Source of the DNA: CAZQYB01 sp964582985
GTDB lineage: Bacteria > Planctomycetota > Phycisphaerae > Sedimentisphaerales > Anaerobacaceae
Reading direction: 5' to 3'
Assembly (NCBI GenBank): GCA_964582985.1
Contig: CAZOUM010000063.1
Location: forward strand, 1 to 14,915
Length of the DNA stretch: 14,915 nucleotides
Shown: positions 1-7,279 of the stretch, in pieces
How positions within the stretch are numbered: position 1 is the stretch's first letter
Layout of the letters: the number at the start of each line of letters is the position of its first letter
Program-made: the position numbers and the translations under genes
Notes under the pieces: model-generated
Database searches by the model: none
What the model was told of the DNA's origin: nothing
Seen by the model: the letters and a program-made list of their open reading frames with translations, nothing else

Positions 1-458
1 CAGCCGACAATTTCAGCTATCTGCTGATACGGCAGATTTTCAAGGAAACACAGTGTCAGAACTTCTCTATGGTGTGGCTGGATTTCAGTTAAGGCTTTAT
101 GTATCGCCTCAGCACGACCTGTTGGAATATCAGGTTCGTCTTTTATTTCAGATAAAACCCCCTCTTCCGGCAGCGGTGCAAATATCCGCTTGTTTCTAAA
201 CCCGCCAAAAACTTTGTTGCGGGCTATCCTGTAAAGCCACACCGGAAAAGCCCTGGGCTCTTTGAGATTTTCTATCTTCCTGTAAACCGAAAGCCAGATA
301 TCCTGAAGCATGTCGTCGATATTGTCGGTTTTCGCGTCCAGCCTCCTGATATAGTAGCGCAGCCGCGGCTGATAAAGCTCAAAAAGCTCCTCAAAAGCCT
401 CTCCGTCGCCCACCTGGCACCGAAGCACCAGAATTTCCAGACTTTGACAAGAATTCAT
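1..458 (-). CDS. ECF-type RNA polymerase sigma factor, C-terminus cut by window edge
   Basis: The frame opens with ATG at 458 and stays open for 152 codons to the left edge, so the C-terminal end is missing. Residues about 12-90 look like sigma region 2: EAFEELFELYQPRLRYYI, then DNIDDMLQDIWLSVYRKI (the usual aspartate-rich helix), then FPVWLYRIARNKV. Residues about 117-152 are region 4, with ALTEIQPHHREVLTLCFLE followed by the start of the helix-turn-helix (LPYQQIAEIVG). It should direct RNA polymerase to a small regulon, probably under control of a partner encoded just beyond the edge, as in the two modules to its right. An AGAGAG stretch lies shortly before the ATG. A TATAAT match at 529-534 could be its -10 box, but I see no good -35. 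The family call is firm; the subgroup is not known. Confidence 0.88.
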   Translation of the reverse strand, partial: MNSCQSLEILVLRCQVGDGEAFEELFELYQPRLRYYIRRLDAKTDNIDDMLQDIWLSVYRKIENLKEPRAFPVWLYRIARNKVFGGFRNKRIFAPLPEEGVLSEIKDEPDIPTGRAEAIHKALTEIQPHHREVLTLCFLENLPYQQIAEIVG

Positions 459-574
459 AAACTCTCTTAAAACAGAATCCAGCTTCCATTAAAGAAAGAT
501 GCCACATTGTCCCAAAAGTTCAAATAATATTATAAATATTAAAACTTTTCTAAAAAATCTCCCAAAAAGCGCAA

Positions 575-606
575 GAAAAAAGGCCGAGCCAAAGTAGGCC
601 CGGCCT
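575..606 (-). terminator. Rho-independent terminator of module 2
   Basis: Read on the minus strand, a 10-bp stem with one G-U pair (AGGCCGGGCC / GGCTCGGCCT) encloses a 6-base loop and is followed directly by six T. It begins 24 bases after the stop codon of the anti-sigma-like gene at 630, and lies before the next sigma gene, so it separates two transcription units. Confidence 0.85.
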
Positions 607-629
607 ATTCGTTCACACTACTGCATATT

Positions 630-1922
630 CTATTGCGAAGACGGATTTTCGAGCTCAGCTAATCTTTCAGCACTAACGTTCTCGGTAGTTAAGTCGCCAA
701 AGATTACCCTGTACTCGTCATCCGAAACCTTCCACCGCATCAGCACCGCATTCACATCATCAGACGTAACCTTATCGCCGTAGTACGCAGGGTCCTTATT
801 CTCCTGGACTAATTGAGCGTAGAAAATATAAGGTGCCTGTAAAACCATTATCTTTTTCGTTATCTTCTGGGTTTGTTCCGGGGTTGGCTCTTTATCTTTG
901 TCAATACCCATGCTTTTCAAGACTTTACCAGCTTCTTTCATTACGGCCGTCATAGTCATGCTGCTTGGGTATCTGCCGTCAGCAATCTGGGCAAAGATAC
1001 GCAGACCTTGAACGACACTTCCTTCGTCCTGTCCGGGAAGCTCCATGTCAGCCATCAAGGTATAGTCAGCAGGTATGTTCGGCTCAAATATTGCCGGGTC
1101 AAGTTCTATATCCCATTCGAATCCGTCCATAACCATCGACATCTGCATCAATCCGGCGCCAGTTTCCATCTGCATCTCGATCTCCATCCGCACAGGCAGA
1201 TCAGTCTTGACGTCCACCCATAGACGTGCCACAAAATCCTCAAATACGCCGCCGTACACCTTGGGATCCGTGGTCTCGATGCCCTCGACCTTAACGCCGT
1301 CGATTACATCACGTCCCAGTTCCGTGTATTCAGCAGACATGAATGCCCTAATCATTTCTCTGGGGTCGTTACCCTGTCTCTGCATTTTTTCAAGATGTTC
1401 GTCGGTCAGTGCGATTCGCATGTACCCCTTTTGCTCGGGCAGGACCGAAATAATCACCCCTTCTGCCAAGAGCATGTACTGCGACATTTGCAGCTTGCCA
1501 TCCTGATACATATCCGCACGACATCCGTACTCTGAAGAGGCGAACGTTTCCATTTGCGTTTGTGTTTCTCGAGTATTTTCTGTGTCCGCACCGATTATTG
1601 CGGTTGAGTGTCCTCGAAAAAAGCACGTTCGAATCCGCCCGACCCTGTCTGCCAACTCGGCCCAGGCGACACTCTCAAGCGAGCCGAAGAATTGCGGTAG
1701 TGCGACAACAGCAGCTATGATTATCGCCGCCGCCACGGCCAATTTTGTTATTCTGCTTTTCATAATTGTTCTCCAAACAGGCGGCTGAAGCTTCGCCGTC
1801 TTCTTCTTTTTAAGTTCTTCTTGTGCCTTGAGGACATGAGACCAGATTCGGCCATCCATTTCAGCGCCGGCTGTAAAGTGCAATCTCCTTACTATCTTCT
1901 CGATGTTCTGCGAAGGTTTCAT
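630..1922 (-). CDS. Membrane-anchored anti-sigma-like protein with LolA-like periplasmic domain
   Basis: A 430-residue protein probably paired with the sigma factor encoded just upstream. Its ATG (1922) shares its A with the sigma stop codon (TAATG), which implies translational coupling. Residues 1-53 are a charged, presumably cytoplasmic segment. Residues about 58-77 form one membrane helix (AVAAAIIIAAVVALPQFF). The rest should be periplasmic and resembles the LolA-fold, outer-membrane-lipoprotein-sorting-like domains common behind planctomycete sigma factors, with IMVLQAPYIFYAQ and a YRVIFGDL end. The middle is unusually rich in methionine (about residues 225-255). I see no HxxxCxxC zinc anti-sigma motif. 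A second in-frame ATG (codon 54, position 1763) has a good Shine-Dalgarno of its own and would make a product starting with the membrane segment. The anti-sigma role is inferred from position and topology; the ligand or signal is unknown. Confidence 0.75.
   Translation of the reverse strand: MKPSQNIEKIVRRLHFTAGAEMDGRIWSHVLKAQEELKKKKTAKLQPPVWRTIMKSRITKLAVAAAIIIAAVVALPQFFGSLESVAWAELADRVGRIRTCFFRGHSTAIIGADTENTRETQTQMETFASSEYGCRADMYQDGKLQMSQYMLLAEGVIISVLPEQKGYMRIALTDEHLEKMQRQGNDPREMIRAFMSAEYTELGRDVIDGVKVEGIETTDPKVYGGVFEDFVARLWVDVKTDLPVRMEIEMQMETGAGLMQMSMVMDGFEWDIELDPAIFEPNIPADYTLMADMELPGQDEGSVVQGLRIFAQIADGRYPSSMTMTAVMKEAGKVLKSMGIDKDKEPTPEQTQKITKKIMVLQAPYIFYAQLVQENKDPAYYGDKVTSDDVNAVLMRWKVSDDEYRVIFGDLTTENVSAERLAELENPSSQ
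1741..1775 (-). repeat. 35-base identical repeat with internal Shine-Dalgarno and ATG (copy 1)
   Basis: This stretch inside the anti-sigma-like gene is identical over 35 bases to 3663-3697 in the other anti-sigma-like gene, while the flanks differ. On the minus strand it reads TGGAGA, six bases, ATG, then codons for KSRITK. GGAG sits seven bases before the ATG, ideal spacing for a ribosome-binding site. It may encode an alternative start at 1763. Confidence 0.6.
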
Positions 1923-2461
1923 TAGTTTACCTCACTATTCAATAGCGACCGCAACTTATTCAAACCATACCGATATCGGCCCTTAATCGTATTTACCGTG
2001 ACACTCTGCAACTGTGCTATTTCTTTGAATTTCATTCCCGCTATCAAATGCAGACTTACTGCTTCTCGCTGCTCGTACGGAAGCTGGGCCATCGCGCAAT
2101 TCAACTGTTCGGACTCTTCGTTGTATATGACCAGCTGAGCAGGTCCGTTTTGGACCAAGCCCGTCAAAGCCGCTTCGTGGAGCCCAACAGGGTGTCGCCG
2201 GTTCAATCGGGCATAGTCACGTGCGCGATTAATGACGCAAGTTGCCAGATAGGCTTTCAGGCTTCCCCGAAGCTTGAAATTCTCAGAAGAAACCACAAAG
2301 GCGACAAAAACATCATGTAACACATCCTCAGCCGTATTCACATCATTCAAAAGAGCAATTGCCAACGTCAGCAAATAATCCCGGTACTTTTCATAGATAC
2401 GACGTAGCGCATCCCGGCTGCCGTGCTTAAACCTCCATTTAAGTACTTCGTCTTCTATCAT
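1922..2461 (-). CDS. ECF-type RNA polymerase sigma factor (module 2)
   Basis: A 179-residue sigma-70 family protein of ECF size. Region 2 spans about residues 8-88: FKHGSRDALRRIYEKY, the NTAEDVLHDVFVAF helix (42-55) that contacts core polymerase, and LKAYLATCVINRARDYAR. A linker of about 30 residues leads to region 4 (about 118-175), with CAMAQLPYEQREAVSLHLI and the DNA-reading helix-turn-helix FKEIAQLQSVTVNTIKGRYR. Its stop codon TAA overlaps the ATG of the downstream membrane protein, marking the two as a regulatory pair. The start at 2461 has only a weak Shine-Dalgarno. A candidate promoter lies about 70 bases upstream (2531-2559). Its sequence is clearly different from the other two sigma factors here, so it is not a recent duplicate. 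Confidence 0.9.
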   Translation of the reverse strand: MIEDEVLKWRFKHGSRDALRRIYEKYRDYLLTLAIALLNDVNTAEDVLHDVFVAFVVSSENFKLRGSLKAYLATCVINRARDYARLNRRHPVGLHEAALTGLVQNGPAQLVIYNEESEQLNCAMAQLPYEQREAVSLHLIAGMKFKEIAQLQSVTVNTIKGRYRYGLNKLRSLLNSEVN

Positions 2462-2530
2462 GGGTGATTAGCTTGTCCAATCTTAAGAACGACCGTTCAT
2501 CATTATTACCACGATTCCAATTACTATTTG

Positions 2531-2559
2531 GGTATAAAGAAAATGGATTTATTTTGCAA
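2531..2559 (-). promoter_or_regulatory. Candidate promoter for sigma module 2
   Basis: On the minus strand TTGCAA (2554-2559) and TATACC (2531-2536) are 17 bases apart, each matching the housekeeping consensus at four of six positions. Transcription would begin near 2524, giving a leader of about 60 bases before the ATG at 2461. Shortly downstream GAACG and CGTTC arms (2487-2498) form a small imperfect palindrome. Confidence 0.4.
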
Positions 2560-2610
2560 GACCCCATACTTTAAGTCAAATAAACGGCTCTACCCCAGAG
2601 AATGCGCATA

Positions 2611-2640
2611 AGAAAGGCCGAGCCAAACTCATGCCCGGCC
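2611..2640 (-). terminator. Rho-independent terminator of module 3
   Basis: On the minus strand GGCCGGGC (2633-2640) pairs with GCTCGGCC (2616-2623) across a 9-base loop, with one G-U pair, followed by TTTCTT. It lies 44 bases past the stop of the anti-sigma-like gene at 2684 and before the module 2 promoter. It shares 15 bases of one arm and flank, and the other arm, with the terminator at 575-606. Confidence 0.7.
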
Positions 2641-2683
2641 ACTGTAAAGCACCTAAATAAGTTACGAGCTTTTCAGGTTAAAG

Positions 2684-3832
2684 CTATTTTAATAGGCGTT
2701 TGCTGAAATCTGATTCCCCTTTAATAAACTCTACATGCCCATCAACAAAACCGACGTTAATTCCCCAGTCCCAGACGTCATAAGCTTCGTATAATACAAT
2801 TTTGGATGGGGACAAACGTCCCTCTGGTTTCAGGTAGACGTACCCATTTTCACGTTCTGGCTGTCTTGGATTGACCAATGTCTCATTATTAAGTCCGGAG
2901 TTGAGAAGATCATCTAAGCTGCGCGGCCATTCACCGTCATGTTCTTCAACATAATCCAGACACGCCTTTAAAATTCGATCCATATTCGCAGCTGATTGAG
3001 TCCGCTTTGCTAGCTGATCGCTACGCTCGACCGGTCCAACAATTCTTTGTTCCTTATATCCTTGGGGTGGTTCTAAACTAAACAATGACTGGTCTAGTTC
3101 GACATCGAAAACAATGTCGGTGGTAATAGCATGGAAAATACACGAGTGGGCATCTTTCTTAGTTTCTTCGATGAGAATAGGCCGTTGGGTTTCAGGATCA
3201 GCCCAAACCATTATCTGGCGGTTTTCGTTTTCTTTAGTTAGTTGAAAGCCTGTGGCCAGCTTTCCATCGATCTCCTTTTGGCCGACCTCCTCTATAAAAA
3301 AACCCTCCATATTTTGAAAGTTTTCGAAAGTGTTATATAGCTCGAGGGCTTTCTTTGCTGTAGATGATATTACTGCCAGCTTTCGATTTGGGTCCAAAAC
3401 AAGCGTATTCCCTATGGAATGGTCTAATATCCAGATCTTTCCATCCGGCAATTCAACCCGCATATAATATGGTTCGAGAACCATAGTTCGAGCAATCTGT
3501 GGCTTCTGTCCTTCAGTCACAAAAGTTGTCTTCCAGGCTAACGTCTTAGCATTTTCAATGTTCTTCAAAATATCACCGAAAGCCACACTTGCTCCGTCAA
3601 TTGGGCCGCTGAACTGATTTATGCCTACCATCACCGCTATAATTATTACTGCCGCAGCAGCTAATTTTGTTATTCTGCTTTTCATAATTGTTCTCCATAA
3701 AATGTGCTGCCTTGATGGCATTAGAGTTTTACTGAAACTTTCCGCCGTCTCTTGCGCGATTTTGCGCACATCAGCCGGCACGTCTTCACCGCCTAACTTG
3801 TTCAGGATATCCTCAATATTTTCTTCGTTCAT
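2684..3832 (-). CDS. Membrane anti-sigma-like protein with LolA-like domain and prepilin-like C-terminus
   Basis: A 382-residue protein encoded one base after the sigma factor stop codon; GGGAGC inside the sigma 3' end serves as ribosome-binding site. Residues 1-49 are a small cytoplasmic domain (NIEDILNKLGGEDVPADVRK). Residues about 57-74 are a membrane helix. Residues about 85-260 look like a LolA-type beta domain (YYMRVELPDGKIWILD, LVLDPNRKLAVI, IMVWADPETQRPILIEE). Residues about 282-370 resemble the planctomycete prepilin/DUF1559-type 'H-X9-DG' tail: MDRILKACLDYVEEHDGEWP, ending in FVDGHVEFI, but the expected histidine is Trp354. An internal ATG at codon 50 (3685) has its own good Shine-Dalgarno. 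No zinc anti-sigma motif is seen. The role as sigma regulator is inferred from pairing and topology. Confidence 0.75.
   Translation of the reverse strand: MNEENIEDILNKLGGEDVPADVRKIAQETAESFSKTLMPSRQHILWRTIMKSRITKLAAAAVIIIAVMVGINQFSGPIDGASVAFGDILKNIENAKTLAWKTTFVTEGQKPQIARTMVLEPYYMRVELPDGKIWILDHSIGNTLVLDPNRKLAVISSTAKKALELYNTFENFQNMEGFFIEEVGQKEIDGKLATGFQLTKENENRQIMVWADPETQRPILIEETKKDAHSCIFHAITTDIVFDVELDQSLFSLEPPQGYKEQRIVGPVERSDQLAKRTQSAANMDRILKACLDYVEEHDGEWPRSLDDLLNSGLNNETLVNPRQPERENGYVYLKPEGRLSPSKIVLYEAYDVWDWGINVGFVDGHVEFIKGESDFSKRLLK
3663..3697 (-). repeat. 35-base identical repeat with internal Shine-Dalgarno and ATG (copy 2)
   Basis: This is the second copy of the 35-base stretch at 1741-1775, perfectly identical. 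On the minus strand it contains GGAG seven bases before an in-frame ATG (3685), followed by the codons that begin the membrane anchor. Outside the repeat the genes diverge at once, even where the protein stays similar. Confidence 0.6.
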
Positions 3833-3833
3833 T

Positions 3834-4346
3834 TTATTGCTCCCGCTTTGCTAAAGTCGCGAACCTGGTTTTCAAGGTCGCCAGTGCTTTTGATACGTGC
3901 GACCTCGCCCCCGCCTCGCTGCACCGCAATTTCTCAGCGATATTACCGTAGTCTTTTTGTTCAAAGTACCGCATCACGATTGCCCTTGCCTGTTTGGCAG
4001 GGAGCTGCGATACCGCGAGTCTTACCCTGTCTTCCAATTCGCTTTCACTTACCTTCTCCGACGGGCCTGTTATGGTGCTTACCTGGTTTTCGCTTATCTG
4101 GCCGTTCCGGCCGATTCTGTCTCGCCAAGCCTTTGAGTTGGCGGTCAGAGCAATCCGATAGATGTAGGCACCGGCCTTTCTACTATTTAGCTTCTCAACG
4201 TTCTGCCAGATTCCTAAGAGTGCATATTGCAGCGCCTCAGTGAACAGCTCCCTGTCGCCGGTCAGCTTCCACAGAACGGATGTCAAGAAGCCGGTATGTG
4301 CGGTTTTTACTTGCCTAAACATCTCTACACGCTGGGAATACTTCAT
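3834..4346 (-). CDS. ECF-type RNA polymerase sigma factor (module 3)
   Basis: A 170-residue small sigma factor. Region 2 is divergent but recognisable (about residues 8-80): ELFTEALQYALLGIWQNVEKL, then AGAYIYRIALTANSKAWRDR. Region 4 (about 105-165) is clear: RVRLAVSQLPAKQARAIVMRYFEQKDYGNIAEKLRC and the reading helix SEAGARSHVSKALATLK. One base separates its stop from the ATG of the membrane partner, so the pair is a sigma/anti-sigma-like unit. GAGAG precedes the ATG at 4346. A perfect 12-base palindrome lies 28 bases upstream in the probable leader. I found no convincing promoter hexamers. The acidic core-binding helix is less acidic than in the other two, so it belongs to a different ECF subgroup. 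Confidence 0.87.
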   Translation of the reverse strand: MKYSQRVEMFRQVKTAHTGFLTSVLWKLTGDRELFTEALQYALLGIWQNVEKLNSRKAGAYIYRIALTANSKAWRDRIGRNGQISENQVSTITGPSEKVSESELEDRVRLAVSQLPAKQARAIVMRYFEQKDYGNIAEKLRCSEAGARSHVSKALATLKTRFATLAKREQ

Positions 4347-4373
4347 CTACTCTCGCTTTATTTCTCTAACGGT

Positions 4374-4385
4374 TGGATATATCCA
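4374..4385. promoter_or_regulatory. Perfect 12-base palindrome upstream of sigma module 3
   Basis: TGGATATATCCA is its own reverse complement and lies 28 bases before the sigma start codon at 4346, in the region where a regulator could bind. There is no independent support for function. Confidence 0.3.
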
Positions 4386-4446
4386 GTCTTCACATAATAC
4401 TAACCGCGGAGAGCAAGAATTGTGTAAAACTTTTCCCCCGATTGCT

Positions 4447-4480
4447 CCCCCCTTCTTGCTTTCGCAAGAAAGCAGGGGGG
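4447..4480 (-). terminator. Strong hairpin after the TPR membrane-protein gene
   Basis: On the minus strand CCCCCC pairs with GGGGGG, and inside it TTCTTGC pairs with GCAAGAA around a GAAA tetraloop (a GNRA type). Four unpaired bases (TGCT) lie on one side. It starts about 30 bases past the stop at 4511. A clean T-run is lacking (AGCAATCGGGGGAAAAGTTTT follows), so it may be a terminator or an mRNA-end stabiliser. Confidence 0.5.
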
Positions 4481-4510
4481 CCCCGCCTTTTATCTGCCGC
4501 CGCCCATTTT

Positions 4511-6463
4511 TTATTTTGCCAAGGCGGCTTTTAGCAAATTGCGGGCTTTCGAATCGTCAGGCTTGATTTTTAGTGCCTGTCGGTAGTGCTCTATCGCTTC
4601 GCCTGTCTTGTCTTTCTTTTCCAGCAATATCCCCACATTGCAGTGCATCTCGACATCATCAGGGCGGGCCTTGAGCACAATGCGAAACTCTTCTATCGCT
4701 TCATCGATTCTGTTGACCTTCGCGAACGCCAAGCCCAATCGGCCGTGCGCAATGATGTTTCCCGGCTCAAGTTCAATCACTTGCTTATACAGCTTGATTG
4801 CCTCCTGCGCCTGGCCCTTCTTCTCGTCCAGCAAATACGCCAGGTTGCTCAGCGCATCCAAATTCCACTTGTCGAGCCGCCAAGCCTCGCGATATTCAGA
4901 AATCGCCTCATCAAACTCCTGCTGTTTGACCAGCGCAACCGCAAGGTTATAGTGACCTTCGGAAAAGTCCGGCTCCAGTTTAATTGCTTTTCTGTAATGC
5001 TTGATTGCATCATCAAGCCTGCCGGCATCACGTAAGAGATTTCCCAGATTAATATGAACCTCAGCAGAATCCGGTTTGATTTTAAGTGCTCTGTTGAACT
5101 GCTCAATTGCCTTCTCTTCTTCTCCCGCCGCTGTAAGCACGGTTGCATAATTACCGTGCATAATCCAGTTGTTCTTAGTGACATCGAGCGTATGGCCAAA
5201 TAAGGCGACGCTATTTTTCCAGTGTCTTAGCTGAATTGAAGTTGCACCAATCGTCGCCGCCAGTACGGTACTGCCCAACACCCCTAATACGACTCTTCGA
5301 TAACGCCATTTCCCAAATAATTCAGGCAGTCCCCACGCAATGATAATAAACAGACCTATCAACGGCACATAGGTATATCTGTCGGCCCTGGTCTGTACAC
5401 CAACCTGAACGAGGCCGATTACAGGAACAAGAGTACCCACGTACCAGAACCATCCCACCGCTGCGTACCTGCGCCAACGAGCCAAGAAAACAAAACAAAT
5501 CGTCACTAATACCAGCAGCGCCGCGCAGCCAATTACCTCGGCCATTGACAAGCCGCCGGCAGGATGCGGGTACAGCACCCCCAATCGGCTGGGCCATATC
5601 ATTTTCGCGATATAAGTGACATAGGAGACGATGGCATTGTCGACCCGGCTCCTTAAACTGAGCGCCTCCATGCCGGGCATTGCACCGCCCTTGCGCTGAA
5701 CGAGGAACGTGACAAAACTTGAGATGGCCGCAAACGCAAAAAAGGGCACCTTCTCAAGTAATAAATGCAGAATTGGCACTCGTCCATCATTACTCTGCGT
5801 GCTGCCCTCCTGCAAATCATCTGCGGCAGCCACCTCGCGAAACTGCATACGTTTAAGCGGCCAATAGTCAAGCAAGAGCAGTACAAACGGCAGTGTCACC
5901 AGCATCGGCTTGGCCATAAGCCCAAGCGCAAACAGCACAAGTGTCACCGAATAGCGCGTCAGCTTCGGCTTTTCTGCGTAGCGGACATAGGCCAACATCG
6001 TCAGCAGCCAGAAAAAAGTGCTCAGCACGTCCTTACGCTCAGCCACCCAAGCGACAGATTCTACGTGCAAAGGATGGAGTCCGAAAACGGCAGCAACAAA
6101 TCCGCTCGCCCACAATCCCCCGGTCATTCGCGTCAGAACAACAAAGAGCAGCAGCGTATTTGCTGTGTGAAAAAGTACGTTGGTCAAATGATGCGCACCG
6201 GCCTCCAAATAAAACAGCTCACAATCGAGCATGTGCGATAACCACGTCAGCGGATGCCAATTGCTGGCGTGACCGGTGGTAAAGGCCCAGCGAACACTCT
6301 GCCAGTTCAGGCCGGGCTTGACGTAACGATTGTCGGTGACATATTTATCATCATCGTATTTGAGAAATTCATACTTGCAGACGGGCCAGTACACTGCGAG
6401 AACTGCCACAACCAAAAAGATGGAAATCAAAAAAGTCGGATTCTTATGGAGCGGTTTATCCAT
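4511..6463 (-). CDS. GT-C/TMTC-like multi-pass membrane protein with C-terminal TPRs
   Basis: A 650-residue inner-membrane protein. Residues about 10-28 are the first membrane helix, followed by an extracytoplasmic loop with YDDDKYV (36-42), an acidic motif where GT-C glycosyltransferases place their catalytic aspartates, and NWHPLTWLSHMLD (68-80). Further conserved blocks are HPLHVESVAWVAERKDVLS (130-148), AKPMLVTLPFVLLLLDYWP (184-202) and DRYTYVPLIGL (361-371), with about ten hydrophobic helices up to residue 410. Residues about 432-650 hold six TPR units (EKAIEQFNRALKIKP, DDAIKHYRKAIKLEP, DEAISEYREAWRL, QEAIKLYKQVIELEP, DEAIEEFRIVLKARP, GEAIEHYRQALKIKP). This layout matches bacterial relatives of TMTC/DUF1736 O-mannosyltransferase-like proteins, so transfer of sugar from a lipid carrier is plausible but unproven. 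It starts 11 bases after the methyltransferase and is probably the last gene of the operon. Confidence 0.8.
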   Translation of the reverse strand: MDKPLHKNPTFLISIFLVVAVLAVYWPVCKYEFLKYDDDKYVTDNRYVKPGLNWQSVRWAFTTGHASNWHPLTWLSHMLDCELFYLEAGAHHLTNVLFHTANTLLLFVVLTRMTGGLWASGFVAAVFGLHPLHVESVAWVAERKDVLSTFFWLLTMLAYVRYAEKPKLTRYSVTLVLFALGLMAKPMLVTLPFVLLLLDYWPLKRMQFREVAAADDLQEGSTQSNDGRVPILHLLLEKVPFFAFAAISSFVTFLVQRKGGAMPGMEALSLRSRVDNAIVSYVTYIAKMIWPSRLGVLYPHPAGGLSMAEVIGCAALLVLVTICFVFLARWRRYAAVGWFWYVGTLVPVIGLVQVGVQTRADRYTYVPLIGLFIIIAWGLPELFGKWRYRRVVLGVLGSTVLAATIGATSIQLRHWKNSVALFGHTLDVTKNNWIMHGNYATVLTAAGEEEKAIEQFNRALKIKPDSAEVHINLGNLLRDAGRLDDAIKHYRKAIKLEPDFSEGHYNLAVALVKQQEFDEAISEYREAWRLDKWNLDALSNLAYLLDEKKGQAQEAIKLYKQVIELEPGNIIAHGRLGLAFAKVNRIDEAIEEFRIVLKARPDDVEMHCNVGILLEKKDKTGEAIEHYRQALKIKPDDSKARNLLKAALAK

Positions 6464-6474
6464 TTTCTACAAAC

Positions 6475-7266
6475 TCAGGTGCACTTATTCCGCTTGTGAA
6501 TGCCTCCGTAAATTGCGTCGCAATCCAGTCGCCAGAAACAGTCGAGGGCCTCAAATCCGCTGGCCCTAAGCTTGTCAAAATGCCATTCAAGCGGCAAACC
6601 TTCTTCCGAACCTTCCCACGGTTCTGTCAAACTCTTACGAAATTCCTTAATGTTTATCTTCAAAGCCTGACCATACGCGTCCCAGAAGCCTTCCCAGTCA
6701 TCCGCGTCCTTGCACGGTTCGTTACTTCGCATGTGGTCTCTGTGTTTCTGCCATCCTGCCTGAATACTTGAGCAACGGCTGCTAACATGGTCAGCATTCA
6801 AGAATATGCCGCCCGGACAGAGAATCTTGCCGAGATGTTTATAGACGTTTATTAGCTGCTGGGGACTTAGCCAGTGCAAAGCGGTGGCAGACACGGCCGC
6901 GTTTGCCGGGTCGGACACTACTTCCACCCACGATTCATCACGCAGATCACCCTCAATAATCCGCACACGCTCGCCAAACCTGGCTAGTCTTTTCCCTGCC
7001 AGCACCAAAAGGGCCGGGTCGAAATCGATACCACAAACCTCAGCATCAGGAAATCGTTCCAAAACCGCCAGCATCAAACTGCCCGTGCCGCACCCGATAT
7101 CCAAAACTCGCGAAATGTTTTTTTGGGTATCGGCGACCAACCGTACCATTAGCTCAAACCGTTCCTTTCGGCGCAGTATATAACGGTCCTGCATCCTGTC
7201 CCACCGCTCAATCCAGTGCTGCCAGTCAATATCTGCGGGGAAATCTATCTCCGGCAGTTTGGCCAA
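6475..7266 (-). CDS. Class I SAM-dependent methyltransferase
   Basis: A 263-residue Rossmann-fold methyltransferase. Motif I is VLDIGCGTGS (residues 54-63), the acidic residue after strand 2 is in GIDFD (79-83), GDLRD (106-110) follows, then SATALHWL (126-133) in place of a proline-rich motif IV, and CPGGIF (150-155). The SATALHW block resembles trans-aconitate-methyltransferase-like and other small-molecule enzymes; the substrate cannot be read from the sequence. The start is TTG at 7266: GGAG lies eight bases upstream, both nearby ATGs are out of frame, and an in-frame stop (7285-7287) precludes a longer form. It follows purC by 13 bases and precedes the TPR membrane-protein gene by 11, so it is cotranscribed with both. 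Confidence 0.85.
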   Translation of the reverse strand: MAKLPEIDFPADIDWQHWIERWDRMQDRYILRRKERFELMVRLVADTQKNISRVLDIGCGTGSLMLAVLERFPDAEVCGIDFDPALLVLAGKRLARFGERVRIIEGDLRDESWVEVVSDPANAAVSATALHWLSPQQLINVYKHLGKILCPGGIFLNADHVSSRCSSIQAGWQKHRDHMRSNEPCKDADDWEGFWDAYGQALKINIKEFRKSLTEPWEGSEEGLPLEWHFDKLRASGFEALDCFWRLDCDAIYGGIHKRNKCT

Positions 7267-7279
7267 GGGACATACTCCA

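Noticed and set aside
521..540. AT-rich partial palindrome with a TATAAT match upstream of sigma 1
   Set aside because: The -10 match is perfect but the hexamer 17 bases upstream is just a T-run; chance matches are likely in so AT-rich a stretch, so it is noted only in the gene entry.
3848..4243. Plus-strand frames opposite sigma module 3
   Set aside because: The minus strand encodes a recognisable sigma region 4 here; the plus frames show no domain.
5765..6282. Plus-strand frames of 113-158 codons opposite the TPR membrane-protein gene
   Set aside because: They are antisense to conserved GT-C-like blocks and rich in Gln, Arg and Ser, as is usual for shadow frames.
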